64,000 nucleotides of DNA from Paenibacillus sp. MMS20-IR301 (GTDB lineage: Bacteria > Bacillota > Bacilli > Paenibacillales > Paenibacillaceae): positions 4,898,001 to 4,962,000 of the forward strand of contig NZ_CP135275.1 of NCBI RefSeq assembly GCF_032302195.1. Reading direction: 5' to 3'. Position 1 is the stretch's first letter. Each line of letters opens with the position of its first letter. A program made the translations under genes and the position numbers. The notes beneath the pieces are model-generated. The model was not told where the DNA came from, ran no database searches, and worked only from the letters and a program-made list of their open reading frames with translations. Shown one piece after another: positions 1 through 10,353 of the stretch.

Positions 1-1509
1 AATAGCTGAATTGGTTCCACTATTGTTCGTAGCATTCAAGGTAGCTCCGCTTGGATCAACATCGGCAATTCCTTTAATGGTAGCACCCACCCTGATGTTG
101 CCGTTGCTGTAGATTGCTATTCCACCTGCAGCATCTGCAGCTGTACTTCCGATAGTATTAACCCACTGCGGACTGCCATTGGAGGAAGATAACTTGAGAA
201 TAAACAAATCCGTATTCCCTACAGAGGTTACATTAGTGGAACCAAAAGCTGCAGTTCCATTAAAAGTACCTAATACGTACAGATTTCCGGAACCATCAAC
301 GTTTAAATTAGATCCAATTTCGCCTGCGGTACCTCCACCCGTAAACTTCCACAGCAAAGCTCCGTCTGAAGGATTCAATTTCACCACATACATATCGTTA
401 GCACCTGCAGATGTGGCGTTGGAGGTACCTGGTCCAGGGTCAAAATCGTTGGTTCCCTGGAAGAACCCCGTAACATATACTCCGGTACTATCGGCAGTCA
501 CACCTCTGGCATTACTGGTTGAGGAAGACTTGAATTGATCCGCCCACTGGGTAACACCGGAACTGTTCAATTTCCAGACAAAAGAATTGAAAGTTCCGGT
601 ATTCTCAAAAGTTGTGCTTCCGAAGGTCGGACCTCCGTACACATTACCCGCGGCATACACGTCTTCGTTGCTATCCAGAGCAAGTGAATAAATGTAATTA
701 GCCGAAGGGTCGGTTGGATTCGCTGTAAACCAGGTTAAAGCGCCTGTAGCAGCATTTATTTTCATAACAAAAAGATTGTTTGTCGATGCCGACTGTGTGC
801 TTATAACACCTGTACCGTCAGTAACAGTGTTAGCTTTACCGCTATTCGAGGTAAATGCGCCGCCCCAATAAATCGATGTGCCTGCGCTATTAATGGCTAC
901 GGCATCGTAGGGCGCGGTGGAGAGGGGGCCTCGATTCGTTACGACCCATTGAAATGCACCTGAGCTATTTAGTTTTAATAAGAAGGCCTGACTGTTCGAT
1001 GTTTCCCCTTGAATATTTTTGGTTACGCCAGGATCCGGATCTACATCTAACAGCCCCGTTGTGCCGTCACCCATAAACTGCGCGGCAACGTACACATTTC
1101 CTGAGCTATCAACGGCAATCCCTCTTCCAAAATCGCCGTAGCTGGAAGCGCTCTTTACACTTCCGATCACTTTGACCCAAGTTAAAGTGCCGTCGGAAGC
1201 ATATTTGGCTATAAAAATAGAACCGGCCGTCCCGGTATTCGGATCGGCAACCGTGTTAATTCCATCGAATTTCACATTGCCGTTAAAATAACCCGTCATA
1301 TAAGTATTACCGCTTCCATCTACCTGCGTAGCATTAACAACAATACTGGAACTAGCGTCAGCCCCTGTAATATTAATTAAATTCTGATCTGAAGCGAATG
1401 CATGAGAACCAAAAAAACAAAGAAAAATTAAACTCAATGCTAGAGAGGCCATCCACCTCAAAGAGAATACAGCAGGCAGCTTCTTTCTCCTTAAATATCC
1501 CAGAATCAT
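1..1509 (-). CDS. Secreted beta-propeller (SBBP-type repeat) protein, 3' end outside window
   Basis: Partial gene read leftwards off the window edge; only its N-terminal ~503 residues are visible. The start ATG is at 1507-1509, preceded by GAAAGGAG with 8 bases spacing. The N-terminus has a basic stretch (LRRKKLP), a hydrophobic segment and an AFA-type cleavage site, so it is a signal peptide and the protein is exported. The rest is a run of ~55-60 residue units of the form 'DSSGNVYVAGxFxG ... FDPxxG ... xxxFVxKLNSSGxxxW', the pattern of SBBP beta-propeller repeats. Such propellers are structural or ligand-binding surfaces; no catalytic motif is visible. Function unknown. A cell-wall anchor such as an SLH domain could lie beyond the window. 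Confident about export and fold, not about role. Confidence 0.8.
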   Translation of the reverse strand, partial: MILGYLRRKKLPAVFSLRWMASLALSLIFLCFFGSHAFASDQNLINITGADASSSIVVNATQVDGSGNTYMTGYFNGNVKFDGINTVADPNTGTAGSIFIAKYASDGTLTWVKVIGSVKSASSYGDFGRGIAVDSSGNVYVAAQFMGDGTTGLLDVDPDPGVTKNIQGETSNSQAFLLKLNSSGAFQWVVTNRGPLSTAPYDAVAINSAGTSIYWGGAFTSNSGKANTVTDGTGVISTQSASTNNLFVMKINAATGALTWFTANPTDPSANYIYSLALDSNEDVYAAGNVYGGPTFGSTTFENTGTFNSFVWKLNSSGVTQWADQFKSSSTSNARGVTADSTGVYVTGFFQGTNDFDPGPGTSNATSAGANDMYVVKLNPSDGALLWKFTGGGTAGEIGSNLNVDGSGNLYVLGTFNGTAAFGSTNVTSVGNTDLFILKLSSSNGSPQWVNTIGSTAADAAGGIAIYSNGNIRVGATIKGIADVDPSGATLNATNNSGTNSAI

Positions 1510-1868
1510 AGAAGTTTACTCCTTTCTTATTGTCACAACATTATCGGATTGCTTCCCGGCAAGATGCGATCTATCTCGACTCAAAAGGCCCTTTCAAACT
1601 GGCTATCAAAATGAATAATATCTGTTCATGAAAACGTTGGTTTGTCGCTATCTCAGCGGGGCTCTCTATCACCTGGCCTTTCTATAAATAAAAAGACTTC
1701 ATTAGCAAATTCTTCATATTGTTTTAATTTCATAATAGCACAAATTTTAAATAAGTAGTTTTATAATATTAGCTATATAGCGGTCAAATCCACTGAAATA
1801 GCGGATTAAGCAGAGCATGGTAAGGACGCCGCGGAAACAACAAAATCCCCCTCATTTGCACAAACGCA
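1510..1868. other. Intergenic leader of the beta-propeller gene
   Basis: About 360 bases without a convincing gene. It contains the AT-rich upstream region of the gene starting at 1509. Near 1780-1805 there is a short direct repeat, ATAGCGG, occurring twice about 23 bases apart. No known riboswitch consensus was recognised, so the stretch is recorded as a non-coding 5' region only. Confidence 0.5.
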
Positions 1869-1919
1869 AAAATGCCCGGGAGTCCCTTTCCGTTAAAGGA
1901 TCTCTCAGGCTATTTTTTG
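1869..1919 (-). terminator. Bidirectional rho-independent terminator
   Basis: Arms GCCCGGGAGTCCCTTT and TTAAAGGATCTCTCAGGC (1874-1910) pair over about 15 positions with a few mismatches. A T-run follows on the + strand (TATTTTTTG), and a T-run follows on the - strand as well (ATTTTTGCG). It lies ~70 bases downstream of the minus-strand lipoprotein gene ending at 1988 and probably ends that transcript. Confidence 0.75.
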
Positions 1920-1987
1920 TGACGATTATTCGTCTAAGGGGATACATCCGGCTGAAACAGTATCAGTATTTTGCCACCACTACTAAA

Positions 1988-3259
1988 TTATTGCCCCGTC
2001 CCTCTACCGCCACCGCCAGCACCGCCCCGGAAGCCACCGCCACCGCCGCCGCGCGATTCCGTGATTTCAGTAATCTTCTCCCCATTGACCGTAACCGTGC
2101 CGCCATTTAATTCTGCTGTACCATCCGCATCAAAGGCGGAGGTTGCTTCCACATTAATGGTTCCGCCATTCACATAAAGATTGCCGTTCGAATCAAAAGC
2201 ATCCGTATCTCCGCTGGCCATAGTTACATTTATGGTGCCTCCGTTTACCACGATTGAGGCATCTGCATTGGCTTTTGGCGTAGCGTTAATGCCGTCGTCT
2301 GTCGCATACACTGTAATCTTACCCTCGTTAATAATGATATTATTCCCCTCAATGCCTTCCACAGCAGTCTTAATGTTGAGGGTTCCGCCATCGATTTGCA
2401 CAAGATTGTTGCCAGTAATGGCATCATCCGCAGCAGTGATTTCTAATGTACCGCCTTCAATATAGATATTCCCAAGAGTCGTGTCCTCTTCATTCTCACT
2501 ATGCAGACCGTCCTTCTGCGTGTCTATCGTAATGGTTCCATCAGCGATTAGAATAGCATCATTCGCCTCCAGTGCATCCGCAGCGGACTCAATGGTATAG
2601 GTGCCTCCGGTAATTTTGAGCTCATCCTTGGAAGAGATCCCGTTGCCCTGACTCGACACAATGCCTAAGGTTCCGGTTCCATTCAGGGTCAAATCAGCTC
2701 TGGAGAAAATGACTGCGTCCAGATTCGTCTCCCCATCCGCCACATAACTCCCGGTCACATTCATGTAATTCTCGCTGTCAGTAGAGGTAACGAATACTTT
2801 ATCTGCTGCTTTCACATAAATCGCCGGTGCATCTTCATTGGTGATACTAACGCCATCAAGGACGATCTGAACCTTGGCTTCTTCGGCAGCATCCACCGTT
2901 ACCGTCACATTCTCTGCCTCGCCGCTTAAGACATATACACCTTCCTCACTCAGCGTCACATCCTGATTGCTTACCAGACTCATTTCGGTTGCCCCTGTAA
3001 GGTCAGCTGACTGTTCCAGATCCCGGTCACTGAACCATTCGGAGGTATCTTGAACAGAAGCTTCTGCTGTACCTTGAACATCGCTGTCCGATGCTGACGC
3101 TGTACCTGACGACACTGCCTGAGTGGCCGCAGCCGTCTGAGTGATTGCAGCAGTAACGCCTCCGTTTCCGGATTGTGTATTAGAGCATCCTGTGGCGGAT
3201 ACCGTAAGTAATGCGGCCAATGCAATGACGCTTATGCTGTTCAGTTTTATAGTTTTCAT
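1988..3259 (-). CDS. Lipoprotein with carbohydrate-binding Cthe_2159-like domain
   Basis: 423 residues. The N-terminus is a lipoprotein signal with lipobox VSATGC, so it is anchored on the outer face of the membrane. A Ser/Thr/Ala/Gln-rich linker (~25-70) follows. From ~95 to 400 there are many short beta-strand repeats of the type 'GGTxxIxAxxDGIxA/GN', as in the polysaccharide-binding Cthe_2159 family (right-handed beta-helix). The C-terminus is a Gly/Arg-rich tail (SRGGGGGGFRGG...), unusual for a lipoprotein. The start at 3259 is supported by AAGGAG with 9 bases spacing. It is monocistronic, with a terminator 70 bases downstream. Binding of polygalacturonate-like glycans is family knowledge, not visible here. 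Family call fairly sure. Confidence 0.8.
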   Translation of the reverse strand: MKTIKLNSISVIALAALLTVSATGCSNTQSGNGGVTAAITQTAAATQAVSSGTASASDSDVQGTAEASVQDTSEWFSDRDLEQSADLTGATEMSLVSNQDVTLSEEGVYVLSGEAENVTVTVDAAEEAKVQIVLDGVSITNEDAPAIYVKAADKVFVTSTDSENYMNVTGSYVADGETNLDAVIFSRADLTLNGTGTLGIVSSQGNGISSKDELKITGGTYTIESAADALEANDAILIADGTITIDTQKDGLHSENEEDTTLGNIYIEGGTLEITAADDAITGNNLVQIDGGTLNIKTAVEGIEGNNIIINEGKITVYATDDGINATPKANADASIVVNGGTINVTMASGDTDAFDSNGNLYVNGGTINVEATSAFDADGTAELNGGTVTVNGEKITEITESRGGGGGGFRGGAGGGGRGTGQ

Positions 3260-3461
3260 GAAAGAACACTCCTTGTAAAATGGTTAACCATCCTCTGTTC
3301 ACGATTCAATCCTTATGTCCGCTTGATGGCTTAAACAGATCATAATACAGAACGCTTAAACCAAACTTAAACAAGGAATGCAAAGCAGAGGTTATATATG
3401 ACAAGAGATGTCCTGATTACAAGGCTATAATAGGGCTGTATTCAATAAAGGAGGCGCAGCA

Positions 3462-4373
3462 ATGGCAAATTTACAAAGTAAAATTGCTTTAGTAGCCGGG
3501 GCAACAAGAGGAGCCGGCCGGGGAATCGCTACTGAACTGGGGGCAGCCGGGGCAACCGTATATGTGACCGGAAGATCGACCCGGGCCGGGCGTTCCGAAT
3601 ATGATCGCCCTGAGACTATAGAAGAAACGGCAGAGCTTGTCACCAGAGCCGGCGGCCGCGGAATTCCGGTGCAGGTCGATCATCTGGATCCTGTCCAGGT
3701 GCAGAATCTGGTGAACCGCATTGAGCAGGAACAAGGACGTCTTGATATTCTGGTGAATGATATTTGGGGTGCGGAAAAGATCATCGAATGGAATACCCCG
3801 GTGTGGGAGCACTCCCTTGAGAAAGGGCTGCGGATGTTACGGCTCGCTATCGATACGCATCTGATTACCAGTCACTTTGCCCTTCCCCTGCTGATCAAGA
3901 ATAAGAATGGACTCATTGTCGAGATGACCGATGGCATCGCTGACTACAACAATAACAATTACAGGGTATCCATGTTTTATGATCAGGCCAAAACCTCTGT
4001 GATCCGCATGGCCTGGGCGCTCGCTCAGGAGGTTCAGCACTATGGATGTACGGCTGTCGCGCTTACCCCAGGCTGGCTGCGTTCGGAAATGATGCTCGAA
4101 CATTATGGGGTGCAGGAAGCGAACTGGAAAGATGCCGCAGCCGGGGAGCCGCATTTCATCATCTCGGAAACGCCGCATTTTGTCGGCCGGGCTGTTGCTG
4201 CTCTTGCCCAGGATCCTGAGCTGTCACAGTGGAATGGTCAATCCCTGTCCAGCGGGGCGCTTGCGCAGGTATACGGGTTCACAGATCTTGACGGTTCGCA
4301 GCCGGATTGCTGGCGCTACATGGTTGAGGTCGTAGATGCCGGTAAACCGGCAAATGCAGAAGGGTACAGATAA
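3462..4373 (+). CDS. Short-chain dehydrogenase/reductase (SDR)
   Basis: 303 residues. N-terminal Rossmann nucleotide-binding motif AGATRGAGRGI (~13-23), a variant of TGxxxGxG with Ala first, and an acidic/basic pocket GRSTRAG after beta-2 that suggests NADP(H). The catalytic pair YDQAK (YxxxK) is near residue 170. A strong ribosome site (AAAGGAGG) precedes the ATG. The substrate cannot be told from sequence. It is somewhat longer than a classical 250-residue SDR, with an insertion around 100-130 (WNTPVWEHSLEKG). It is transcribed alone and converges on the SLH gene, with a shared hairpin between them. Confident of family only. Confidence 0.9.
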   Translation: MANLQSKIALVAGATRGAGRGIATELGAAGATVYVTGRSTRAGRSEYDRPETIEETAELVTRAGGRGIPVQVDHLDPVQVQNLVNRIEQEQGRLDILVNDIWGAEKIIEWNTPVWEHSLEKGLRMLRLAIDTHLITSHFALPLLIKNKNGLIVEMTDGIADYNNNNYRVSMFYDQAKTSVIRMAWALAQEVQHYGCTAVALTPGWLRSEMMLEHYGVQEANWKDAAAGEPHFIISETPHFVGRAVAALAQDPELSQWNGQSLSSGALAQVYGFTDLDGSQPDCWRYMVEVVDAGKPANAEGYR

Positions 4374-4417
4374 TTAAGCAAAAAACCCACTGATCAACAA
4401 TCCGGGTGCAAAACGCG

Positions 4418-4454
4418 ACAAAGCGGATTCAGACATGGTCTGAATCCGCTTTGT
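4418..4454. terminator. Perfect hairpin between convergent genes
   Basis: A 17-base perfect inverted repeat (ACAAAGCGGATTCAGAC and its complement) with a 3-base loop sits between the SDR and SLH genes, which face each other. There is no long T-run on either side, so it is a terminator-like bidirectional hairpin rather than a textbook one. Confidence 0.65.
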
Positions 4455-4478
4455 TCGCTGTTGTATCCTGTATCCTGT

Positions 4479-7400
4479 TTAATCCGTGAGATCCGACTTC
4501 AGCAGCAGACGTTGAATCAGCACCGCTACTTCTGCACGGGTAACATTAGCCTTGGCCTCCAGCATGCTGTCACCGCGGCCGGTAATCAGGCCCGCCTTAA
4601 CCGCGAGTGCCAGGCTCTCCTTCGCCCAGCCTCCTACAATACCGCCATCCTTGAAGCCTGCAAGCACACTTGCCGGATCAACAGTATCAGTACGATCCGC
4701 AAGCCCTGTGAGCTTCATTGCTTTAGCAATGATGTTCATGGCCTGCTCACGTGTAATCAGGGCATCCGGCCGGAATAAGCCGTCTTCGAAGCCAGTGATC
4801 AGACCATACGCTGCCGCTGTTTCTACTGCCCCTGCATACCAGGCACTTGCCGGAACATCCGCAAACGACGCGAGCCCGTCCTCAAGCTTCAGTCCCAGAC
4901 CGCGTACGATAATCGCTGCAAATTCTGCCCGGGTAATATCTGCATTAGGGTTAAATGTACTTTCGTTTACCCCATTAATCACCATACGTGAGCCCATATC
5001 ATTCACTGCGTCTTTCGCCCAGTGCTTCTCTACATCCGCAAAGCTCAGCGGGTGCCAGACTACAGAATAAGAACTGTTCGTCAGACTATTAATCTCAGCG
5101 AAATATTGTCCGTTCTCCCGGATCACTCGGGTCGGTACATGCCGCACCGTTCCGTTCGGATCTACGACAATTCCCGTGGTAATCCGGCTGAGGTCAATGC
5201 CTTCCGGAAGAGCAACCTTACGTTTCACATAAACATTGAACCGGCTGATCTCCTGTGTGGAATTGCCATAGGTTCCTGTGACGGTGAAATCAAGTGACGG
5301 CGCCACAAGAGTGAAACCACCATTGCTCGCTGCTCCTGCTATTACCTGATTCATGGATGCTGAAGTCTCGCCAATGGTAATCCTCAGCTTAATATCCTCC
5401 AGCTTCACACCAGCGCCGAGTTGCTGAGCGAGTGCCCCGATGTTAATTTGCTTGGCTGGAATAACATAAGAAGCCTTGCTCGTCTGGAGGACCAGAGTTG
5501 CCGACAGGTTCTCCATATTCTGAATCATCTGGCCGCTCAGCTCGCCGACAATAATATTAGAATCCAGTGTCACTGGAATCGTAATTACTGCCCCGTTCCC
5601 TTCAGCATCCAGTCTCGCCTGAAGCTTCGCCGGATCAACAGCGATGATCGTTGTTTTTATGGCTCCGGAAGTTGTAGTCGTTGCTGTACCGGCATTCTCT
5701 TGTTTGCCGTTGACCAGAACGATTACATCCGTAACCACGCTTGTGTTGTTGGTTGCAGTTCCAGTATTCGGATTACTGCCCACGCTTCCTGTATTGCCTC
5801 CTGCATTAGTGTCTGGAATTACAGTCTCGGGGATGACTACCGCTACAGTTGCCCCGTACTTCACTACCTTCCCTGAAGCATCCACTTCTGCAATGCCAAG
5901 CTTGTCTCCGTTTGCTGCCGGCGCAAGTCCTCCACTCTCTATGAGCGTATAGCCGGTGAGGATATCCCCAACATTAGGAATAACAACAATATCTGCACCA
6001 AAATTCTTAAAGACAAGCTTATGACCTTCCGCAGGCAGCGGTGTAACGGTGATCTGCGTCATGCCGTTGTTTACTGTGCCGCTTGGATCACTGGCGTTCA
6101 CGGTTAACCCGCCTGCCTGAACAGGAGCATTAGTTGTAAAGATCAGCTCCGTTGCCGGTCCCGCCGGAACCGCACCGCTGGTTGCTACTCTTACTTTAAC
6201 TGTGTGCTCTCCGCTCAGATCCGGCAGGTTGGTGCCGTCATAACGCACGTAGTTTCCTTCATCGACCGCAAATTCCATACTCGTGTCCAAACCGATAATC
6301 GTATTGCCCTGATCATCGGCTGTGACTTCAGGTGCAGCGGGAATAACCGCATCGGAATCATGAACAGTTACTAGAACAGCGACAGAAGCAAAGGTGGTTG
6401 ATGTTGCTTTTTCCCGTACGTAGTACGTAGCAGGCGCCAAATGGGTGATGACCGTATCACTCACATCGGCCCAAATCCCCTCGCTGCCTTGTTTGTACTC
6501 CATCTGCAGGGTCAGATTCTGAAGTGTACCGTCATTAGCCTCTTTATATGTTACATCCGTTACTGTCACACCGATTGGTGCTCCCGGACGCGCCGGAATC
6601 ATCACCGTCTGCACCGGGCTGTCTGTCGTCGCCACGCCGTTGCCCTTCTTCACGATGCTCAGTGAAGTCCCTAGCCAGCTGCTGGAGATGGCCAGCTTCC
6701 CGCTGCTGTCCGCCGTGACCGGGTTCCCGTTCACGGTATACGAACCGCTTGCGGTCAGGTCCGTCAGCTCTTCGGCAGCGTAGTCGATCACCGCCACCGG
6801 AGTCAGTTCCGGCGAGGCCGTGAACGCCGCTACCGTCACGCTTTGCGCTTCGGACGCAAACGCCGACGCTGTCGCCTTCAGGCGCACCGCATACGCATCC
6901 GGCGCAAGGCCGGTTACGGTCGCTCCGGTAATTGCCATCCAGGCACCACTGGCACCTTGCTTGTATTCCATGGTAGCCGCCACATTGGTCAGCGTACCGT
7001 TATCCGTATTCGGCAACGTCTGGTCCGTCTTGCCGACTCCTGTCGGCGCTGCAGGACGCAATGGAATCGCCAGCGTCTGCGCCGGACTGTCTGTCGTAAG
7101 CGAGCCGTCTCCCTTCTTCACGATGCTCAGTGAAGTCCCCAGCCAGCTGCTGGAGATAGCCAGCTTCCCGCTGCCGTCTACCGTAACCGGGTTCCCGTTC
7201 ACGGTATACGAACCGCTTGCGGTCAGGTCCGTCAGCCCCTCGGCGGCGTAGTCAATGACTGCTGCCGGAGTCAGTTCCGGCGAGGCCGTGAATGCCGCTA
7301 CCGTCACGCTCTGCGCTTCGGATGCGAATGCCGACGCTGTCGCCTTCAGGCGCACCGCATACGTGTCCGGCGCAAGGCCCGTCACAGTGGTTCCGGTGAT

Positions 7401-10175
7401 CGCCGTCCAGGCACCGCTGGCACCTTGCTTGTATTCCATAGTAGCCGCCACATTGGTCAGCGTACCGTTGTCCGTATCCGGCAACGTCTGGTCCGTCTTG
7501 CCGACTCCTGTCGGCGCTCCCGGACGCGCCGGAATCACCAGCGTCTGTGCCGGACTATCTGTCGTAAGCGAGCCATCCCCCTTCTTCACGATGCTCAGTG
7601 AAGTCCCCAGCCAGCTGCTGGAGATGGCCAGCTTCCCGCTGCTGTCCGCCGTGACTGGGTTCCCGTTCACGGTATACGAACCGCTTGCGGTCAGGTCCGT
7701 CAGCTCTTCGGCAGCGTAGTCGATCACCGCCACCGGAGTCAGTTCCGGCGAAGCCGTGAATGCCGCTACCGTCACGCTCTGCGCTTCGGACGCGAACGCA
7801 GAGGCTGTTGCCTTCAGGCGCACATCATACGTATCCGGCGCAAGGCCGGTTACGGTCGCTCCGGTAATTGCCATCCAGGCACCACTGGCACCTTGCTTGT
7901 ATTCCATGGTAGCCGCCACATTAGTGAGCGCACCGTTGTTCACACTCGGCAACGACTGGTCCGTCTTGCCTACCCCTGTCGGGGCCGCTGGACGAGCCGG
8001 AATTACCAGCGTCTGCGCCGGACTGTCTGTCGTAAGTGAGCCATCTCCCTTCTTCACTATGCTCAGTGAAGTCCCCAGCCAGCTGCTGGAGATGGCCAGC
8101 TTCCCGCTGCTGTCCGCCGTAACCGGGTTCCCGTTTACGGTATACGAAGCACCCCCGCTCAGACCTGTCAGCTCCTCAGCGGCGTAGTCAATCCCTGCTG
8201 CCGGAGTCTCCTCCACAGCGCCTCCATTTCCGAGTACAATGGTTGTATTGCCGTTACCGACAATATAGAATTTACCATTCTGGAAGATTACCTGGTTTAA
8301 CCCGCCTCCGCTTACACCCAGAGCCTGCTCATCATACTTGGTCCAGGTCACAAGATCACTGGAAGTATACATCACATGATGTTCATTCGACTGTTCATCA
8401 TACTCTATACCAACAGCAACATAATTCCCGTTGCCATAATCTATCGAATTCAGTACAGTCCAACCTGCATTTGCGTCAATTATATGCTCTGTCCAGACTG
8501 AGGAACCGCTTAAGGCTCCCGCTGTTTCCAGAACCCGCGGAGTACCGTCGTTACCGTCCGAATACGCAACAATATATTTCCCATTCGCATAAGTAACATC
8601 ATAGATGGCATAAGAGTAGCTGACTAACGAATCAAGCGAATTCCAGGCCATTCCATTCGTAGAGGCCCAAATGCCGCCATCTCCAAAGGCCACATAAACT
8701 CCGTTCACATATTTCAGGTTATAAAATTCACCAATGTTTAGGGTGGTTCCTCCCGTCCACGAGCTTCCGTTGGCAGAAGTGAGGATTGAATTATTGTTGG
8801 TAATGGCAACAAAACCGCTGCTGCCATAGGCCAATCCCTTTACAGTAGTACCCGTTCCGGCCGGAAGGTCCGTGAGTGTCCAGGTTAGCCCGTCTGCCGA
8901 CGTGCCAAACTTCTTCCCTGCAGCAACGAACAAGTTATTTCCATACGTAATAGCAGCCAAACCCAGCCCAGGCAGCAGACTGTCGGCCGGACTCTGTCCG
9001 ATCCATCCGCCCGGCGAGGACGAGATGAACCCGTCCAGGCCTTCCCCGCCTAGACGAGGGTTAACGCTTCCGGCAACAGCCCATGTGCTGCCGTTACTGG
9101 CGATCTCCTGCAGGTTCCCGCCGAGTCTTTTCCAATTCATTCGATCTGAACTAACTATGAGACTCTGTGAAGAAAAGGTGATCAGAACCATACCGGTTCC
9201 GTTTGAGGCAGCCGCTCTGATTGTATGATTCGTTACATTATTAACGGCAGTCCACGATGCTCCGCTATTGGCAGAGCTATAGAGTGCCCCTGCTCCGCCA
9301 TACCGGTACAGCAATGGTCCTGCCTGCGTACTCCCCAGCATCTTATCGTAGGCTGCATCTGCGGTAAACGTCATTCCATCTGTGCTGGAATAGCCTTCAT
9401 TCCAGTTATGGGATGTATAGAGCTTGCCATTATACTCTGATAATGAGCCTAAAGAGAACGATTTGCCCAAGAATCGGACCGTCCAGTTTGTCCCGTCACT
9501 TGAATAGGCATACGAGCCAAACTGACTTCCAGTGATGATATATCTGCCGCTAAAGTAGGCGATATCTGACAAATAGAAGTTGACATTAGTAGTGGTTGAA
9601 GCCGGCAAGAAATACGGGACTGCAGTCCACTGGCTCCAGCTTTGTCCGTCTGCAGAAGTATATACTACACCCAAGTCCTGCATCTGGTTACTGCTGTTGA
9701 CGTATCTTCCGCCAACAGCATAGAATGCCCCGTTAATATAGCGTACCTTTTGCAGTGTACTGGCGTTGATAGATGAGGATTTATCCGTCCAGGTTCCCCC
9801 TCCGTCAGTGGACACGATTAACACAGCTTTCCACCCGGGGTTTGTATATTCCACGCCTGAGACCACATAAGTTCCTGAATTGAAAGCTATACTCGTCCAG
9901 GAAGCTTTAGCATTAGCAGACGGCACATTCAGCTTGGTCCAGCTTAGCCCGTCTGCCGATTGAATAATTTTCCCGCCATCACCAACTGCGGTATACTGTC
10001 CGGCTGCATAGATGATGCTGTTAAAGCCTCCGTCCAGGTCATCTGTTACTGCCGACTCAATAGACAGACCACTAACCGGACCTGCCTGCACCCTGGCAAT
10101 GTTTACACTCGGGAATAACAGCATGAATGCAAGAATTAAGACCAAAGATTTCTTCCAGAATAACCGTTCCTTCAC
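4479..10175 (-). CDS. Giant S-layer-homology surface protein with BNR-like propeller and four internal repeats
   Basis: 1,898 residues, starting at GTG 10175 behind GGGAGG. A signal peptide ends near VQA (residue ~31). Residues ~40-655 form a beta-propeller of 'xxSxDGxxWT' units, as in sialidase/BNR-like photosystem-assembly folds. Residues ~660-1190 hold four ~155-residue repeats starting 'IDYAAEELT' and containing YTVNGNPVT and SSWLGTSLSIVKKG. Further Ig-like modules follow. At ~1710-1895 are three SLH domains (FADVEKHWAKDAV, FADVPASAWYAGAV, FKDGGIVGGWAKESL), which in Firmicutes bind pyruvylated secondary wall polymer. The protein is therefore expected to sit on the cell wall. There is no visible enzyme motif; adhesion or binding is an inference. 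No neighbour suggests a more precise job. Confidence 0.9.
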   Translation of the reverse strand: MKERLFWKKSLVLILAFMLLFPSVNIARVQAGPVSGLSIESAVTDDLDGGFNSIIYAAGQYTAVGDGGKIIQSADGLSWTKLNVPSANAKASWTSIAFNSGTYVVSGVEYTNPGWKAVLIVSTDGGGTWTDKSSSINASTLQKVRYINGAFYAVGGRYVNSSNQMQDLGVVYTSADGQSWSQWTAVPYFLPASTTTNVNFYLSDIAYFSGRYIITGSQFGSYAYSSDGTNWTVRFLGKSFSLGSLSEYNGKLYTSHNWNEGYSSTDGMTFTADAAYDKMLGSTQAGPLLYRYGGAGALYSSANSGASWTAVNNVTNHTIRAAASNGTGMVLITFSSQSLIVSSDRMNWKRLGGNLQEIASNGSTWAVAGSVNPRLGGEGLDGFISSSPGGWIGQSPADSLLPGLGLAAITYGNNLFVAAGKKFGTSADGLTWTLTDLPAGTGTTVKGLAYGSSGFVAITNNNSILTSANGSSWTGGTTLNIGEFYNLKYVNGVYVAFGDGGIWASTNGMAWNSLDSLVSYSYAIYDVTYANGKYIVAYSDGNDGTPRVLETAGALSGSSVWTEHIIDANAGWTVLNSIDYGNGNYVAVGIEYDEQSNEHHVMYTSSDLVTWTKYDEQALGVSGGGLNQVIFQNGKFYIVGNGNTTIVLGNGGAVEETPAAGIDYAAEELTGLSGGASYTVNGNPVTADSSGKLAISSSWLGTSLSIVKKGDGSLTTDSPAQTLVIPARPAAPTGVGKTDQSLPSVNNGALTNVAATMEYKQGASGAWMAITGATVTGLAPDTYDVRLKATASAFASEAQSVTVAAFTASPELTPVAVIDYAAEELTDLTASGSYTVNGNPVTADSSGKLAISSSWLGTSLSIVKKGDGSLTTDSPAQTLVIPARPGAPTGVGKTDQTLPDTDNGTLTNVAATMEYKQGASGAWTAITGTTVTGLAPDTYAVRLKATASAFASEAQSVTVAAFTASPELTPAAVIDYAAEGLTDLTASGSYTVNGNPVTVDGSGKLAISSSWLGTSLSIVKKGDGSLTTDSPAQTLAIPLRPAAPTGVGKTDQTLPNTDNGTLTNVAATMEYKQGASGAWMAITGATVTGLAPDAYAVRLKATASAFASEAQSVTVAAFTASPELTPVAVIDYAAEELTDLTASGSYTVNGNPVTADSSGKLAISSSWLGTSLSIVKKGNGVATTDSPVQTVMIPARPGAPIGVTVTDVTYKEANDGTLQNLTLQMEYKQGSEGIWADVSDTVITHLAPATYYVREKATSTTFASVAVLVTVHDSDAVIPAAPEVTADDQGNTIIGLDTSMEFAVDEGNYVRYDGTNLPDLSGEHTVKVRVATSGAVPAGPATELIFTTNAPVQAGGLTVNASDPSGTVNNGMTQITVTPLPAEGHKLVFKNFGADIVVIPNVGDILTGYTLIESGGLAPAANGDKLGIAEVDASGKVVKYGATVAVVIPETVIPDTNAGGNTGSVGSNPNTGTATNNTSVVTDVIVLVNGKQENAGTATTTTSGAIKTTIIAVDPAKLQARLDAEGNGAVITIPVTLDSNIIVGELSGQMIQNMENLSATLVLQTSKASYVIPAKQINIGALAQQLGAGVKLEDIKLRITIGETSASMNQVIAGAASNGGFTLVAPSLDFTVTGTYGNSTQEISRFNVYVKRKVALPEGIDLSRITTGIVVDPNGTVRHVPTRVIRENGQYFAEINSLTNSSYSVVWHPLSFADVEKHWAKDAVNDMGSRMVINGVNESTFNPNADITRAEFAAIIVRGLGLKLEDGLASFADVPASAWYAGAVETAAAYGLITGFEDGLFRPDALITREQAMNIIAKAMKLTGLADRTDTVDPASVLAGFKDGGIVGGWAKESLALAVKAGLITGRGDSMLEAKANVTRAEVAVLIQRLLLKSDLTD
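6600..8210 (-). repeat. Four tandem in-frame repeats of ~465 bp
   Basis: The phrase encoding IDYAAE(E/G)LT recurs near 6780, 7245, 7715 and 8180 (minus strand), with long near-identical DNA between copies. The copies are close enough in sequence to suggest recent duplication or gene conversion; length variation by recombination would be in frame. Confidence 0.85.
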
Positions 10176-10353
10176 ACATATTCCTCCCTATTCTCTATTT
10201 ACAAAGCTGTATAGCGTTTTATTTCTTAGCCGGTTTATGAGTAATTTAAAAATAACCTCCCGTGTGATATTTTTAATTGACACAGAACATTTCGACAAGA
10301 ATTAACAAAAACCTTTAAATTCAGAACTATAAATCAAAAAATATTGCACAAAG

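Noticed and set aside
1510..1700. Leader of the beta-propeller gene checked for a cyclic di-GMP riboswitch
   Set aside because: A GACAAACC-like string is present, but the rest of the GEMM consensus and its pairing partners are missing.
6820..8187. Three similar ~145-codon plus-strand frames
   Set aside because: Antisense shadows of the four internal repeats of the SLH protein.
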